Positions 23,537 through 31,880 of a DNA stretch of 32,953 nt are shown here, piece by piece. The notes under the pieces are model-generated. The model made no database searches and was not told the DNA's origin. It saw nothing but the letters and a program-made list of their open reading frames with translations. The number at the start of each line of letters is the position of its first letter. The first letter of the stretch is position 1. The position numbers and the translations under genes are program-made. This stretch comes from a bacterium HR30. Lineage in GTDB: Bacteria; Desulfobacterota; Binatia; HRBIN30. The stretch covers positions 1 through 32,953 of the forward strand of contig BEIG01000030.1 of assembly GCA_002898795.1 (NCBI GenBank), given 5' to 3'.

Positions 23537-26500
23537 ATGAACGTCTCGGAACTGTTCATTCGCCGTCCTGTGGCCACCACCTTGCTGATGGCGGCTTTGG
23601 TGGCCTTTGGTGCACTCGGCTACCGCTCGTTGCCGGTCAGCGACCTACCCAACGTGGATTTCCCAACCATCCTCGTTTCGGCAAGTCTTCCTGGGGCCAG
23701 CCCCGAAACGATGGCCTCCGCCGTTGCCACACCGCTCGAGCGGCAGTTCTCGACGCTTTCGGGTCTCGAGTCCATGAACTCGGTCAGTTCGCTCGGCACC
23801 ACACAGATCACGCTGCAGTTCGATCTCAGCCGCAACATCGACGCTGCCGCCCAGGATGTGCAAGCGGCAATTGCGCGAGCAGCCCCATTGCTTCCGGGCG
23901 ACATGCCCTCCCCTCCAACGTTTCAGCGGGTGAACCCGGCGGATCAACCGATTTTGTTTCTGAGTTTAACGTCCGCCACCTTGCCTCTGTGGCAACTCGA
24001 CGAGTTTGGCCAAACGCTCCTGGCGCAGAGAATCTCCATGGTCAGTGGGGTCGCGCAGGTGTTGGTGTTCGGCTCGCAGAAATACGCGGTGCGTGTGAAA
24101 GTCGATCCGCGGCAGCTTGCCAGCCGTGGTCTCGGCATCGACGAGGTCGAAGCCGCGATCCGCGCCGCCAACGTCAATCTGCCCACCGGCATCCTGCAAG
24201 GTCCGGAGCAACGTTTTACCGTGCAAGCGACCGGGCAACTGACTGCCGCCGAGCAGTACGAACCAGTGATCGTTGCCTATCGCAACGGTGCTCCCGTGCG
24301 TTTGGGCGAAGTTGCCGAGGTGATCCCTGGTGTAGAGGACGATCGCGCAGCGTCGTGGTACGGAGACGGAAAGCGTCGCCAACGAGCGATTGTCCTTGCG
24401 GTACAGCGGCAACCAGGCACGAACACGGTGGAAGTCGCCACTGCCGTCAAGGCGCTTCTGCCACAGCTTCGGCAGTTCCTGCCCCCGGCCGTAGAGTTGC
24501 ACATCCTTTTCGACCGCTCCGAGTCCATTCACCGGTCGGTGCACGAAGTGCAATTTACAATGATGCTGGCGCTGGTTTTGGTCGTACTCGTCATCTTCCT
24601 CTTCCTTCGCGACCCCTCGGCCACGGTGATTCCGAGTCTAGCCCTACCGGTGTCGTTGGTGGGTACGTTCGCCTGGATGTACCCCCTGGGCTACAGCATC
24701 GACAATCTATCGCTCCTAGCTCTCACGCTATCCATTGGTTTCGTTGTCGACGATGCCATCGTGATGCTGGAAAACATCGTACGCCACCGCGAGGCCGGCG
24801 AACCTCCTTTTCAGGCAGCCATCGAAGGTGCCCGGCAAATTGGGTTTACGATCGTCTCGATGACGTTGTCGCTCGTAGCCGTCTTCATCCCGGTGTTGTT
24901 CATGCCGGGCATTGTGGGCCGGCTGTTTCACGAGTTCGCCGTAACCATCTCGATCGCGATTTTGCTTTCCGGAGTTGTGTCTCTCACGCTCACGCCCATG
25001 CTTTGTAGCCGCTTCCTCCGTCATCGACCTCAAGGCGCGGCGTCCGGGTGGCAAGGCGTATTCGAACGCGCGTTCGCCGTGGCTCTATATTGGTACGAGC
25101 GAAGTTTGCGAGCCACCTTGCGCTGGCGTGGCTGGATTTTTGTCCTGTCCCTTGCCTTGCTCGCTGCCACCTTGTGGTTGTTCGTTCGAGCGCCCAAAGG
25201 ATTCATCCCCAACGACGACATTGGGTCGATTTTTGCGGTGGTCGAAGCAGACCAAGGTGTGTCGTTCGATGCCATGCGGCAGTACCACACCGCAGTGGCC
25301 GACATCATCCGCGCGGATCCAGCGGTTCGGGTCCTGTCCGCAAGCCTCATCGGCTCCAACGCCGCGGCGGGAAGCACCGTCAACCAAGGGCGCATGTTTA
25401 TCTTTTTGAAGCCACGGTCAGAGCGGGAGCCGATTTCCGTCGTGCTCGCCCGCTTGCGCCAAAAAACCTCGGGGATCCCGGGAGTGCGCGTCTTCTTGCA
25501 AGAAACGCCGACCATTCGCATTGGCGGCCAACTCACGAAGAGCCTCTACCAGTTCACCTTGCAAAGCCCCGACACGCAGGTGTTGTATGCCGCCGCCGAG
25601 AAACTCGAAGGGGAACTGAAAAAATTGCCCGTGCTCCGCGATGTCACGAGCGACTTACAGTTGCGGAACCCGTATTTGGATGTGGTCATCGATCGTGATC
25701 GGGCAACAGCTCTTGGCCTCACCGTGGAACAAATCGAAACCGCCTTGCACGCGGCGTACGGCGACCGCTGGATCTCGACGATTTACGCACCGAACAACCA
25801 GTATCGTGTGATCCTCGAAGTCGCGGACGCCTTTCAAACCGACCCAACGGAGCTGCCCTGGTTGTACCTGCGCTCGCAGCATGGGGCGCTGGTTCCGCTA
25901 ACAACAGTGGCACGCCTCGAGCGGCGGTACGGCCCCCTGACCGTGAACCACCTAGGCCAGCTTCCCGCAGTGACCATTTCCTTCAATCTCGCCGGTGGCG
26001 CCTCTCTGAGCGAGGCGGTCCGTGCCATCGAACAAACCGCTCAAGTGCACCTACCCGCTGGTGTGACGACAACATTCCAGGGAGCCGCTCAAGCGTTTAC
26101 GAGTTCCCTCGCTGGGATGTGGGCACTTCTGGTGGCAGCGGTTTTGGTGATCTATCTCGTGCTCGGAATTTTGTACGAAAGCTTCTTCCACCCGATTACG
26201 ATTCTGTCTGGTTTGCCCTCGGCAGCGTTCGGTGCTCTCGTGGCCCTCGAACTGTTTGGAATGGAACTCAACATCTATGGCTTTGTCGGCATCATTTTGC
26301 TGATCGGCATCGTCAAGAAGAATGCCATCATGCAAATTGACTTCGCTCTCGACGCGCAGCGCCACGAGCACAAGAGCCCCGTAGAGGCGATTGTCCAGGG
26401 CTGTCTCGTCCGCTTCCGGCCAATCATGATGACCACCATGGCCGCGCTTTTCGGTGCGCTACCCATCGCTCTAGCCGCCGGCGGCGGAGCTACTTCGCGC

Positions 26501-26671
26501 CGGCCCTTGGGCGTGGCCGTAGTCGGCGGACTGCTGTTCTCTCAGCTCGTGACCTTGTATCTGACACCTGTGTACTACACCTATCTCGAGTCGTTCTCGA
26601 GTTGGTTACGCGGCGCCCGAAAGGGAGAGCAGGCGAATCCAGAAATTTTATTGGGAACGCATCGTGGTTAG
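23537..26671 (+). CDS. RND multidrug efflux permease (MdtB/MdtC-like)
   Basis: This inner-membrane proton-driven pump has 1044 residues. The N-terminal SELFIRRPVATTLLMAALVAFG and the LPVSDLPNVDFPTI segment are typical of the MdtB/MdtC branch. The relay aspartates are Asp405-Asp406 in GFVVDDAIVMLEN, and the matching lysine is Lys928 in GIVKKNAIMQID. Only one permease is present, whereas E. coli uses an MdtB plus MdtC heterotrimer, so this one is probably a homotrimer. The track ORF starts at 23378 inside the adaptor gene; ATG 23537, 10 bases after the adaptor stop, gives the normal family N-terminus. The end overlaps the next gene by eight bases. Confidence 0.95.
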   Translation: MNVSELFIRRPVATTLLMAALVAFGALGYRSLPVSDLPNVDFPTILVSASLPGASPETMASAVATPLERQFSTLSGLESMNSVSSLGTTQITLQFDLSRNIDAAAQDVQAAIARAAPLLPGDMPSPPTFQRVNPADQPILFLSLTSATLPLWQLDEFGQTLLAQRISMVSGVAQVLVFGSQKYAVRVKVDPRQLASRGLGIDEVEAAIRAANVNLPTGILQGPEQRFTVQATGQLTAAEQYEPVIVAYRNGAPVRLGEVAEVIPGVEDDRAASWYGDGKRRQRAIVLAVQRQPGTNTVEVATAVKALLPQLRQFLPPAVELHILFDRSESIHRSVHEVQFTMMLALVLVVLVIFLFLRDPSATVIPSLALPVSLVGTFAWMYPLGYSIDNLSLLALTLSIGFVVDDAIVMLENIVRHREAGEPPFQAAIEGARQIGFTIVSMTLSLVAVFIPVLFMPGIVGRLFHEFAVTISIAILLSGVVSLTLTPMLCSRFLRHRPQGAASGWQGVFERAFAVALYWYERSLRATLRWRGWIFVLSLALLAATLWLFVRAPKGFIPNDDIGSIFAVVEADQGVSFDAMRQYHTAVADIIRADPAVRVLSASLIGSNAAAGSTVNQGRMFIFLKPRSEREPISVVLARLRQKTSGIPGVRVFLQETPTIRIGGQLTKSLYQFTLQSPDTQVLYAAAEKLEGELKKLPVLRDVTSDLQLRNPYLDVVIDRDRATALGLTVEQIETALHAAYGDRWISTIYAPNNQYRVILEVADAFQTDPTELPWLYLRSQHGALVPLTTVARLERRYGPLTVNHLGQLPAVTISFNLAGGASLSEAVRAIEQTAQVHLPAGVTTTFQGAAQAFTSSLAGMWALLVAAVLVIYLVLGILYESFFHPITILSGLPSAAFGALVALELFGMELNIYGFVGIILLIGIVKKNAIMQIDFALDAQRHEHKSPVEAIVQGCLVRFRPIMMTTMAALFGALPIALAAGGGATSRRPLGVAVVGGLLFSQLVTLYLTPVYYTYLESFSSWLRGARKGEQANPEILLGTHRG

Positions 26672-27866
26672 AAAGCTGGCCATTCTCTCGGTCGTCGCTG
26701 CCGTTGCCACCGGCGCTGTTTACGCTGCGTGGAAGGGATTTTCGCGCGAAGAACGAAGCCTCTACAAAACTGCTGAGGTGGACCGTGGCGATGTCAGAAC
26801 CACCGTGACCGCCACCGGCACCGTCAATCCGGTCACCACCGTGCAGGTCGGCACGTACGTGTCGGGCCGGATCATTGCGATCGACGTGGATTTCAACTCG
26901 CCAGTGCAACGCAACCAACGGGTTGCCAAGATCGATCCGGCACCATTTGAAGTCAAAGTGCGGAAGGCAGAAGCAACGCTCGCGAACGCGCGTGCAGCAT
27001 TAGCCAAAGACTTGGCCACCCTTGCACTGAAGGAACTCACCTGGAAACGCTACCACGAGTTGTTCGAAAGAGAACTCATTGCCCGCGCGGATCTCGATCA
27101 GGCCCGAAGCGAGTACGAACAAGCACGGGCACAGGTGGAGTTAGACCAGGCAGCAATCCGGCAAGCTGAAGCGGATTTGGCCGAAGCGCGCATCAATCTG
27201 CAATACACGGACATCGTCTCTCCGGTCGACGGCATCGTGGTCTCGCGCAATGTCAACGTGGGCCAAACGGTGGCCGCCAGCTTTCAGACGCCCACCTTGT
27301 TCCTCATTGCCGACGACCTGACGAAGATGCAAGTCAACACGGCTGTCAGTGAGTCGGACATCGGGCTCGTACACGAGGGGCAGCAGGCTTCGTTCACGGT
27401 CGATGCTTACGGGGACCGCCGCTTTCAGGGAACGATTGTGCAAGTGCGCAACGCGCCCACCACGGTGCAAAACGTGGTGACCTATGACGTGGTCATTGCC
27501 GTCGACAACCCGGATCTCGCGCTCAAGCCTGGGATGACCGCCACCGTTACGATCGTGACCGCCGAGCGGCGTAACGTCGTGCGAGTGCCGGCACGGGCGC
27601 TGCGCTTTCATCCGGAAGGCGTCACCAGCGAGCAAGCAAGCGCTCGATCTCCGCTGACAGGAAGTCACCGTGTTTGGGTACTGCGCGAGGGCCGCCTAGT
27701 CCCAGTGGATCTGGAACTCGGCCTTCAAAGCGAGACTCATGCTGAAGTTCTCCGCGGCGATGTCTCCCCAGGGGAGCAGGTCGTCGTGGCCATGGAACGG
27801 CGGGGCTCAGAAAGCGGCACCACAACTGGCCTGAGGCCCCTTCCCGGCACGGTTCGTTTCCGTTGA
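26664..27866 (+). CDS. MacA-like periplasmic adaptor of an ABC exporter
   Basis: This 400-residue adaptor has one N-terminal membrane anchor (LAILSVVAAVATGAVYAAW) and no lipobox, as in MacA. It has the MacA-type lipoyl motif TVTATGTVNPVTTVQVGTYVSG, a hairpin of two long helices (AEATLANARAALAKDLATLA onward), and the returning YTDIVSPVDGIVVSRNVNVGQTVAASFQTPTLFLIA, which is very typical of MacA. The GTG start overlaps the RND stop by eight bases. It would join the inner-membrane MacB-like complex encoded next to a TolC channel, presumably the one encoded upstream in the same operon. Confidence 0.92.
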   Translation: MVRKLAILSVVAAVATGAVYAAWKGFSREERSLYKTAEVDRGDVRTTVTATGTVNPVTTVQVGTYVSGRIIAIDVDFNSPVQRNQRVAKIDPAPFEVKVRKAEATLANARAALAKDLATLALKELTWKRYHELFERELIARADLDQARSEYEQARAQVELDQAAIRQAEADLAEARINLQYTDIVSPVDGIVVSRNVNVGQTVAASFQTPTLFLIADDLTKMQVNTAVSESDIGLVHEGQQASFTVDAYGDRRFQGTIVQVRNAPTTVQNVVTYDVVIAVDNPDLALKPGMTATVTIVTAERRNVVRVPARALRFHPEGVTSEQASARSPLTGSHRVWVLREGRLVPVDLELGLQSETHAEVLRGDVSPGEQVVVAMERRGSESGTTTGLRPLPGTVRFR

Positions 27867-27874
27867 GAAGCCTC

Positions 27875-28576
27875 GTGCGACGGCCGCTGATCCGGATCGA
27901 GAATCTGTGGAGGGTTTATACCAACGGTGCAGTGGAGGTGCCGGCGCTACGGGGGGTGTCGATCGTCATCGAGCAAGGAGAGTTCGTGGCCGTGATGGGT
28001 GCTTCGGGGTCGGGCAAGTCGACGTTTTTGAACATTCTCGGTTTTCTCGACCGACCGACACGCGGAAGATACCTCTTTCGCGGTCGCGATGTCACGGCAC
28101 TCAGCGCTGACGAGCGAGCCGAAATCCGCAACAGGGAAATTGGATTTGTCTTCCAAAGCTTCAACTTGCTTCCCCGGGCCACAGTAGTGGAGAACGTGGA
28201 GCTCCCCTTGTTTTACGGGCCGCTTCCCTATGCGGAGCAACGACCTCGGGCGCTCGCGGCGTTGGCCGCCCTTGGGCTTTCGGACCGCGCTTTTTCCTAC
28301 CCGAATCAACTGTCCGGTGGCCAGCAACAAAGGGTTGCGATTGCCAGGGCGCTCGTGACCGAACCCTCGCTCTTGTTGGCCGACGAACCCACAGGCAATC
28401 TGGATTCGGTCGCAGGCAAGGAGCTAATGGAACTTCTCGTCCGTCTCAATGTGCAACAAGGGCTGACCGTCGTGCTCGTCACCCACGAACCCGACATCGC
28501 GGCGTATGCGCAGCGAGTCGTACACTTCCGCGACGGCCTCATCGTATCGGACCAACCTCGGGGAGTACACCCATGA
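27875..28576 (+). CDS. MacB/LolD-like ABC transporter ATP-binding protein
   Basis: This ABC ATPase of about 233 residues belongs to the MacB/LolD/FtsE family. Walker A is GASGSGKST (residues 42-50). The Q-loop is FVFQSFNLLP, the signature is LSGGQQQRVAIARA, Walker B plus D-loop is LLADEPTGNLDS, and the H-loop is VTHEPD. In E. coli MacB this domain is fused to the permease; here it is a separate gene. The start is uncertain. The track uses TTG 27863, overlapping the adaptor stop; I prefer GTG 27875, with GAGAAG a few bases upstream. The stop overlaps the permease start (ATGA). Confidence 0.93.
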   Translation: MRRPLIRIENLWRVYTNGAVEVPALRGVSIVIEQGEFVAVMGASGSGKSTFLNILGFLDRPTRGRYLFRGRDVTALSADERAEIRNREIGFVFQSFNLLPRATVVENVELPLFYGPLPYAEQRPRALAALAALGLSDRAFSYPNQLSGGQQQRVAIARALVTEPSLLLADEPTGNLDSVAGKELMELLVRLNVQQGLTVVLVTHEPDIAAYAQRVVHFRDGLIVSDQPRGVHP

Positions 28577-29805
28577 AGCTCTTCCGAATGACCCTTCGGG
28601 CAGCATTGGTAGCGCTCCGACGCAACAAGCTTCGCTCGGCTTTGACCATGCTCGGAATCATCATTGGCGTGGCGGCCGTCGTTGCCATGGTGAGCATTGG
28701 CCAAGGGGCCACGGCGGCCGTGCAAGCTCAGATTCGCAGCCTAGGAACGAACTTGCTGATGGTGATCCCCGGGGCTACCACGGCAGCAGGGGCGCGCTCC
28801 GGCTGGGGTGGTGTTTCCACGCTAACCGTCGGCGACGCCCGGGCAATCGAGCGGGAGTGTTCCGCGGTTGCAGCAGTGACGTACCTCCGGCGGCAAGTGG
28901 TGCAAGTCGTCCACGCAGATCAAAATTGGTCGACGGTAGCCCAAGGCACAACCAGTACGTTCCCCGTAGTGCGGGAGTGGAACGTAGCACGGGGCCGGTT
29001 TTTCACGGCCCAGGAGGAAGAGGGCGCGGCGCGCGTAGCCGTGATCGGACAAACCGTCGTGGATCAACTGTTCGGTGTGGGACAAGATCCCATCGGCGCG
29101 ATCATCCGGGTACGCAACGTCGCGTTCGAGGTCATTGGGGTTCTCGAAGCCAAAGGCCAAACCACTTGGGGGCAAGACCAAGATGATGTCCTCGTCCTTC
29201 CCTTTTCCACAGCCGAAAAGCGCGTGTTTGGAACCCAGCTCTTCAACGTGGTCGATATGATCTTTGTTTCCGCCCGTTCAACGGCCGACATTCCCGAAGC
29301 AGCCAAGCAAATCCGCGCCTTGCTACGGCAGCGACACCGCATTCCTACGGGAGAGGACGATGATTTTACGGTACGCTCTCTCGACGACATGGCTCGGGCA
29401 TCGGAAACGGCGAGCCGGGTGATGACCAACTTGCTTTTCGCCGTGGCGTCCATCTCCCTGATCGTCGGCGGCATTGGCATCATGAACATCATGCTGGTCT
29501 CCGTAACCGAACGAACCCGAGAAATCGGGTTACGCATGGCCGTTGGAGCCAAGCCTCGCCACGTTCTACTCCAATTTCTCACTGAGGCTGTTGTGCTGAG
29601 CGCTGTCGGGGGCGGCATCGGGGCCTTGGTGGGAATCATTGGGTCCCTCCTGATCGCCCACCTCGGCGGATGGCCAACTCTGCTCTCCCCCGTAGCCGTG
29701 GCCGGGGCCCTTTTGTTTTCCGCCGCTGTGGGCATTTTTTTCGGCTACTACCCTTCGTGGAAGGCTTCGCGCCTCGAACCCATCGCTGCGTTGCGGTACG
29801 AGTGA
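28573..29805 (+). CDS. MacB-like ABC transporter permease
   Basis: This 410-residue inner-membrane subunit has MacB topology: one helix near the N-terminus (RSALTMLGIIIGVAAVVAMV), a periplasmic MacB_PCD-type domain of about 220 residues, then a three-helix FtsX-type domain beginning SLIVGGIGIMNIMLVSVTER and containing the coupling segment TREIGLRMAVGAKPRHVLLQ. Together with the ATPase it forms a mechanotransmission-type exporter that moves substrates from the periplasm through a TolC duct. Substrates of this family include macrolides, peptides, lipoprotein-like molecules and siderophores; no choice can be made here. It is the last gene of the second efflux operon. Confidence 0.94.
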   Translation: MKLFRMTLRAALVALRRNKLRSALTMLGIIIGVAAVVAMVSIGQGATAAVQAQIRSLGTNLLMVIPGATTAAGARSGWGGVSTLTVGDARAIERECSAVAAVTYLRRQVVQVVHADQNWSTVAQGTTSTFPVVREWNVARGRFFTAQEEEGAARVAVIGQTVVDQLFGVGQDPIGAIIRVRNVAFEVIGVLEAKGQTTWGQDQDDVLVLPFSTAEKRVFGTQLFNVVDMIFVSARSTADIPEAAKQIRALLRQRHRIPTGEDDDFTVRSLDDMARASETASRVMTNLLFAVASISLIVGGIGIMNIMLVSVTERTREIGLRMAVGAKPRHVLLQFLTEAVVLSAVGGGIGALVGIIGSLLIAHLGGWPTLLSPVAVAGALLFSAAVGIFFGYYPSWKASRLEPIAALRYE

Positions 29806-29842
29806 GCCTCCCGCCCCGCGTGTGACGAGGAGGCTCGTCTTT
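29804..29842. terminator. Possible terminator between the convergent permease and four-helix genes
   Basis: GAGCCTCC (29804-29811) pairs perfectly with GGAGGCTC (29829-29836) across a 17-base loop, followed by GTCTTT. It overlaps the permease stop codon and lies between convergent genes. The T run is short and the loop is long, so efficiency is doubtful. Confidence 0.4.
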
Positions 29843-30239
29843 ATCGAATGAGCTGCATGCCGAAGAACACGTGCGCGGCTGCGATCAACATGGTCAAAGC
29901 ACCGACCCACGGGTGAAGTTGGCGGACCAATACGAGATGCATGAACGGCCGAGAGCAAAACAGTAGTAACAACAGACATACCAGTAACGTCCCAGAGCGG
30001 AAGTGCACGGAAGAAGCAGCAGTGAGATCCGAACGCACCGACCAGACCATCAAAACGCCCCCTGCGTGCGCAAGCAGGGCAGCGGCACAAACCCACGGAC
30101 CCAAGCGCGCGTGGAGTTGACGAGCTTCGCGACACCTCAGGCTCGACCCCCTGCCTCGAAGGCCAAAGTGACCCAGAATAAAAACAAATCCCACGACTAC
30201 CGCGCCAAAAATCGGATGAGCGTACGCTAGCCAACCCAT
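29841..30239 (-). CDS. Small histidine-rich four-helix membrane protein
   Basis: This 132-residue predicted inner-membrane protein has four hydrophobic helices, roughly residues 5-25, 48-67, 82-98 and 108-128. Histidines occur at positions 8, 24, 43, 58, 79, 101, 109 and 123, several inside or at the ends of helices. That pattern is seen in di-heme b-type cytochromes (cytochrome b561-like, DUF4079-like), so heme binding is a reasonable inference, but I cannot assign a family. The gene converges on the ABC permease and has no operon partner in view. The GC-rich coding pattern and compact helices argue that it is a real gene rather than a shadow. Confidence 0.7.
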   Translation of the reverse strand: MGWLAYAHPIFGAVVVGFVFILGHFGLRGRGSSLRCREARQLHARLGPWVCAAALLAHAGGVLMVWSVRSDLTAASSVHFRSGTLLVCLLLLLFCSRPFMHLVLVRQLHPWVGALTMLIAAAHVFFGMQLIR

Positions 30240-30654
30240 GCTTCCATCAATGTCGAGTGGGAAAGACTTCTACCGGTCTAACAAACAAATGGGGATGGGA
30301 GGGATACCGGACCGAAACTAACTCCTCGCGAGGAACGAACCGGAGGGGTCTGAATCCTACGGTCCGCAACCATGGCTCACACCGCCGCGGCAGCGGTGCC
30401 TTGTAAGCTTCACGTCGACGCTCAAAAAGCGAGCTCACCGAGGTTGGTGGCTCCGAGAGTCCTTGCTTGCTCCCAAGCGAGGGGGTCCACCGACAAGGCT
30501 CCACGGGGACGCTCCAGAACCTTGGGTCGCCGTCAAGGCAGTACACGGTTGAGACGAACAATGCGGACAACAACGATTGCCTCTGAAGTGCCGCTCGTGT
30601 ATCGTAAAAACCGCAAATTGGGGGAAGCGAGCAGGGGAAATTCCGGGGGCAGCC
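30240..30654. other. Intergenic region upstream of the ArdC/ImmA-like gene
   Basis: This 415-base region is flanked by divergent genes. It holds a perfect 12-base palindrome TCCTCGCGAGGA at 30325-30336 and a weak promoter candidate (listed separately). A 152-residue minus-strand ORF spans it, but its translation is rich in Arg/Pro/Cys/Trp with no domain or ribosome site, so I treat it as non-coding. Confidence 0.5.
30577..30605 (+). promoter_or_regulatory. Possible promoter of the ArdC/ImmA-like gene
   Basis: TTGCCT (30577-30582) and TATCGT (30600-30605) are spaced by 17 bases, with a local A-rich stretch just downstream. Each box matches the sigma-70 consensus at 4/6 positions. It lies about 50 bases before the chosen ATG. 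Confidence 0.35.
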
Positions 30655-31602
30655 ATGGCAGAAGCACTTCGGCGTACGCGGCGAAAACGGGCAATTCGTA
30701 AGCATACTGGACTTTTCAAACCGCGCACCCGCTTAGACGGAGCGATCCGTAAACTCGAAGATGCACTGACTCGAGACTGGAAGCAAGTTGCCCGGCAAGT
30801 ACACGAGTTCGCTTCACGTTTCCACGACTACTCACCGTTCAACCGCTGGCTCATTTTCTCTCAGCGGCCGGATGCAACTCTGGTCAAGGGCCGCAAACAG
30901 TGGCTCGAGGAACATGGGCGAGTGGTACGCAAGGGAGCTCGCGCCATTCACATCTTGGCACCAAAGCTGAAGCCGGGCCAGATAGGCCGGACCGGTTTTT
31001 TTCAAACGGTCAAAGTCTACGACGTGTCCGATACGGAGGGACCTCCTTTCGAAGTCCCGTATTTGGGCCAGATCGTAGATCAAGGCAAACGGGCAGCCCA
31101 GCTTCTTGGAATGCTGGAGAATTGGGTCCGCCGAAGCGGCCTCGAGCTGAAGTACGAACCACCCCCAGCGCTCAATGAACTGGTGTGGGGAGCCACCAAC
31201 GGCATTATCATTTGGATTCGCCCCGATCTGAAAACAGCGGAACGCCTAGCCGTCCTTGCCCACGAGATCGCTCATGTGAAACTCCATTTTCGGACGAAGG
31301 ATCGTGGACATGGCCTTTTTGTCGATTTTGTCGAGCGACTGCGCCAGGCCCTTGTTCAAGAGCTCGAGGCGGAGCTCACCTCGTTTCTGCTGCTGGAAAT
31401 GTTCGGCATCGATAGTTCCCGCAGTGCTGCAGTGTACTTGAATAGTTGGGAAGCAAGCGCGGAGAAGGTTCGAGCCCGCGCGGAGCGTTGCTTTCTTGTG
31501 GCATGCTCCGTCCTGCGCGAATGCGAACAAAAGCGTTACCGGAAGGTGATCGACAAAGGCCAGAGCCGCATACCTTCCGAAGCGCGTGCGGCTTTACTCT
31601 AG
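30655..31602 (+). CDS. ArdC N-terminal domain / ImmA-IrrE-like zinc metallopeptidase
   Basis: This 315-residue soluble protein has two recognisable parts. Residues about 28-110 resemble the ArdC N-terminal ssDNA-binding domain (YSPFNRWLIFSQRPDATLVK, then HGRVVRKGARAIHILAPK). Residues about 190-245 form an ImmA/IrrE-type peptidase: HEIAH at 203-207 supplies two zinc ligands and the catalytic Glu204, and QELEAELTSFLL (Glu236-Glu240) supplies the third ligand. ArdC proteins are anti-restriction or DNA-protecting proteins, often on plasmids, while IrrE/ImmA cleave repressors; which role applies here is not known. I chose ATG 30655 over the track's TTG at 30577 because the region between lacks conserved sequence. 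The basic N-terminus (RRTRRKRAIRK) suits DNA contact. Confidence 0.85.
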   Translation: MAEALRRTRRKRAIRKHTGLFKPRTRLDGAIRKLEDALTRDWKQVARQVHEFASRFHDYSPFNRWLIFSQRPDATLVKGRKQWLEEHGRVVRKGARAIHILAPKLKPGQIGRTGFFQTVKVYDVSDTEGPPFEVPYLGQIVDQGKRAAQLLGMLENWVRRSGLELKYEPPPALNELVWGATNGIIIWIRPDLKTAERLAVLAHEIAHVKLHFRTKDRGHGLFVDFVERLRQALVQELEAELTSFLLLEMFGIDSSRSAAVYLNSWEASAEKVRARAERCFLVACSVLRECEQKRYRKVIDKGQSRIPSEARAALL

Positions 31603-31641
31603 TTGGCAAAGGCCCCACTCCGGTGTCCCCGTACATTCCCA

Positions 31642-31655
31642 CACGCCTAGGCGTG
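31642..31655. repeat. Perfect 14-base palindrome after the ArdC/ImmA-like gene
   Basis: CACGCCTAGGCGTG is a perfect palindrome in the 278-base convergent gap between the metallopeptidase and dehydrogenase genes. It lacks a loop and a T run, so it is not an obvious terminator. The rest of the gap (31603-31880) shows nothing else I can support. Confidence 0.5.
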
Positions 31656-31880
31656 CAAGGCGATTGACGGCACGCGGAATGGAGTGCGGGCGATCGATTC
31701 AGCATCCGGTGGGCGTTCACGAAAGACGCCGCTCAGCGCGAGCGACCACCCTTTCGCTTTCAACTCGAGCAAGGTTCAGCAAGGCTGCCAAAGAATTTCC
31801 AAAGTTGCGGCCGCACCTGAATCAGGATCTAATTCTCGCACGCCCCTTGCCGACGGCCGGTTCCGTCCTCAGCTCCTGAT

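Noticed and set aside
30247-30705. 152-residue minus-strand ORF upstream of the metallopeptidase
   Set aside because: Its composition is unlike neighbouring proteins, it has no start context, and it overlaps the metallopeptidase N-terminus on the other strand.
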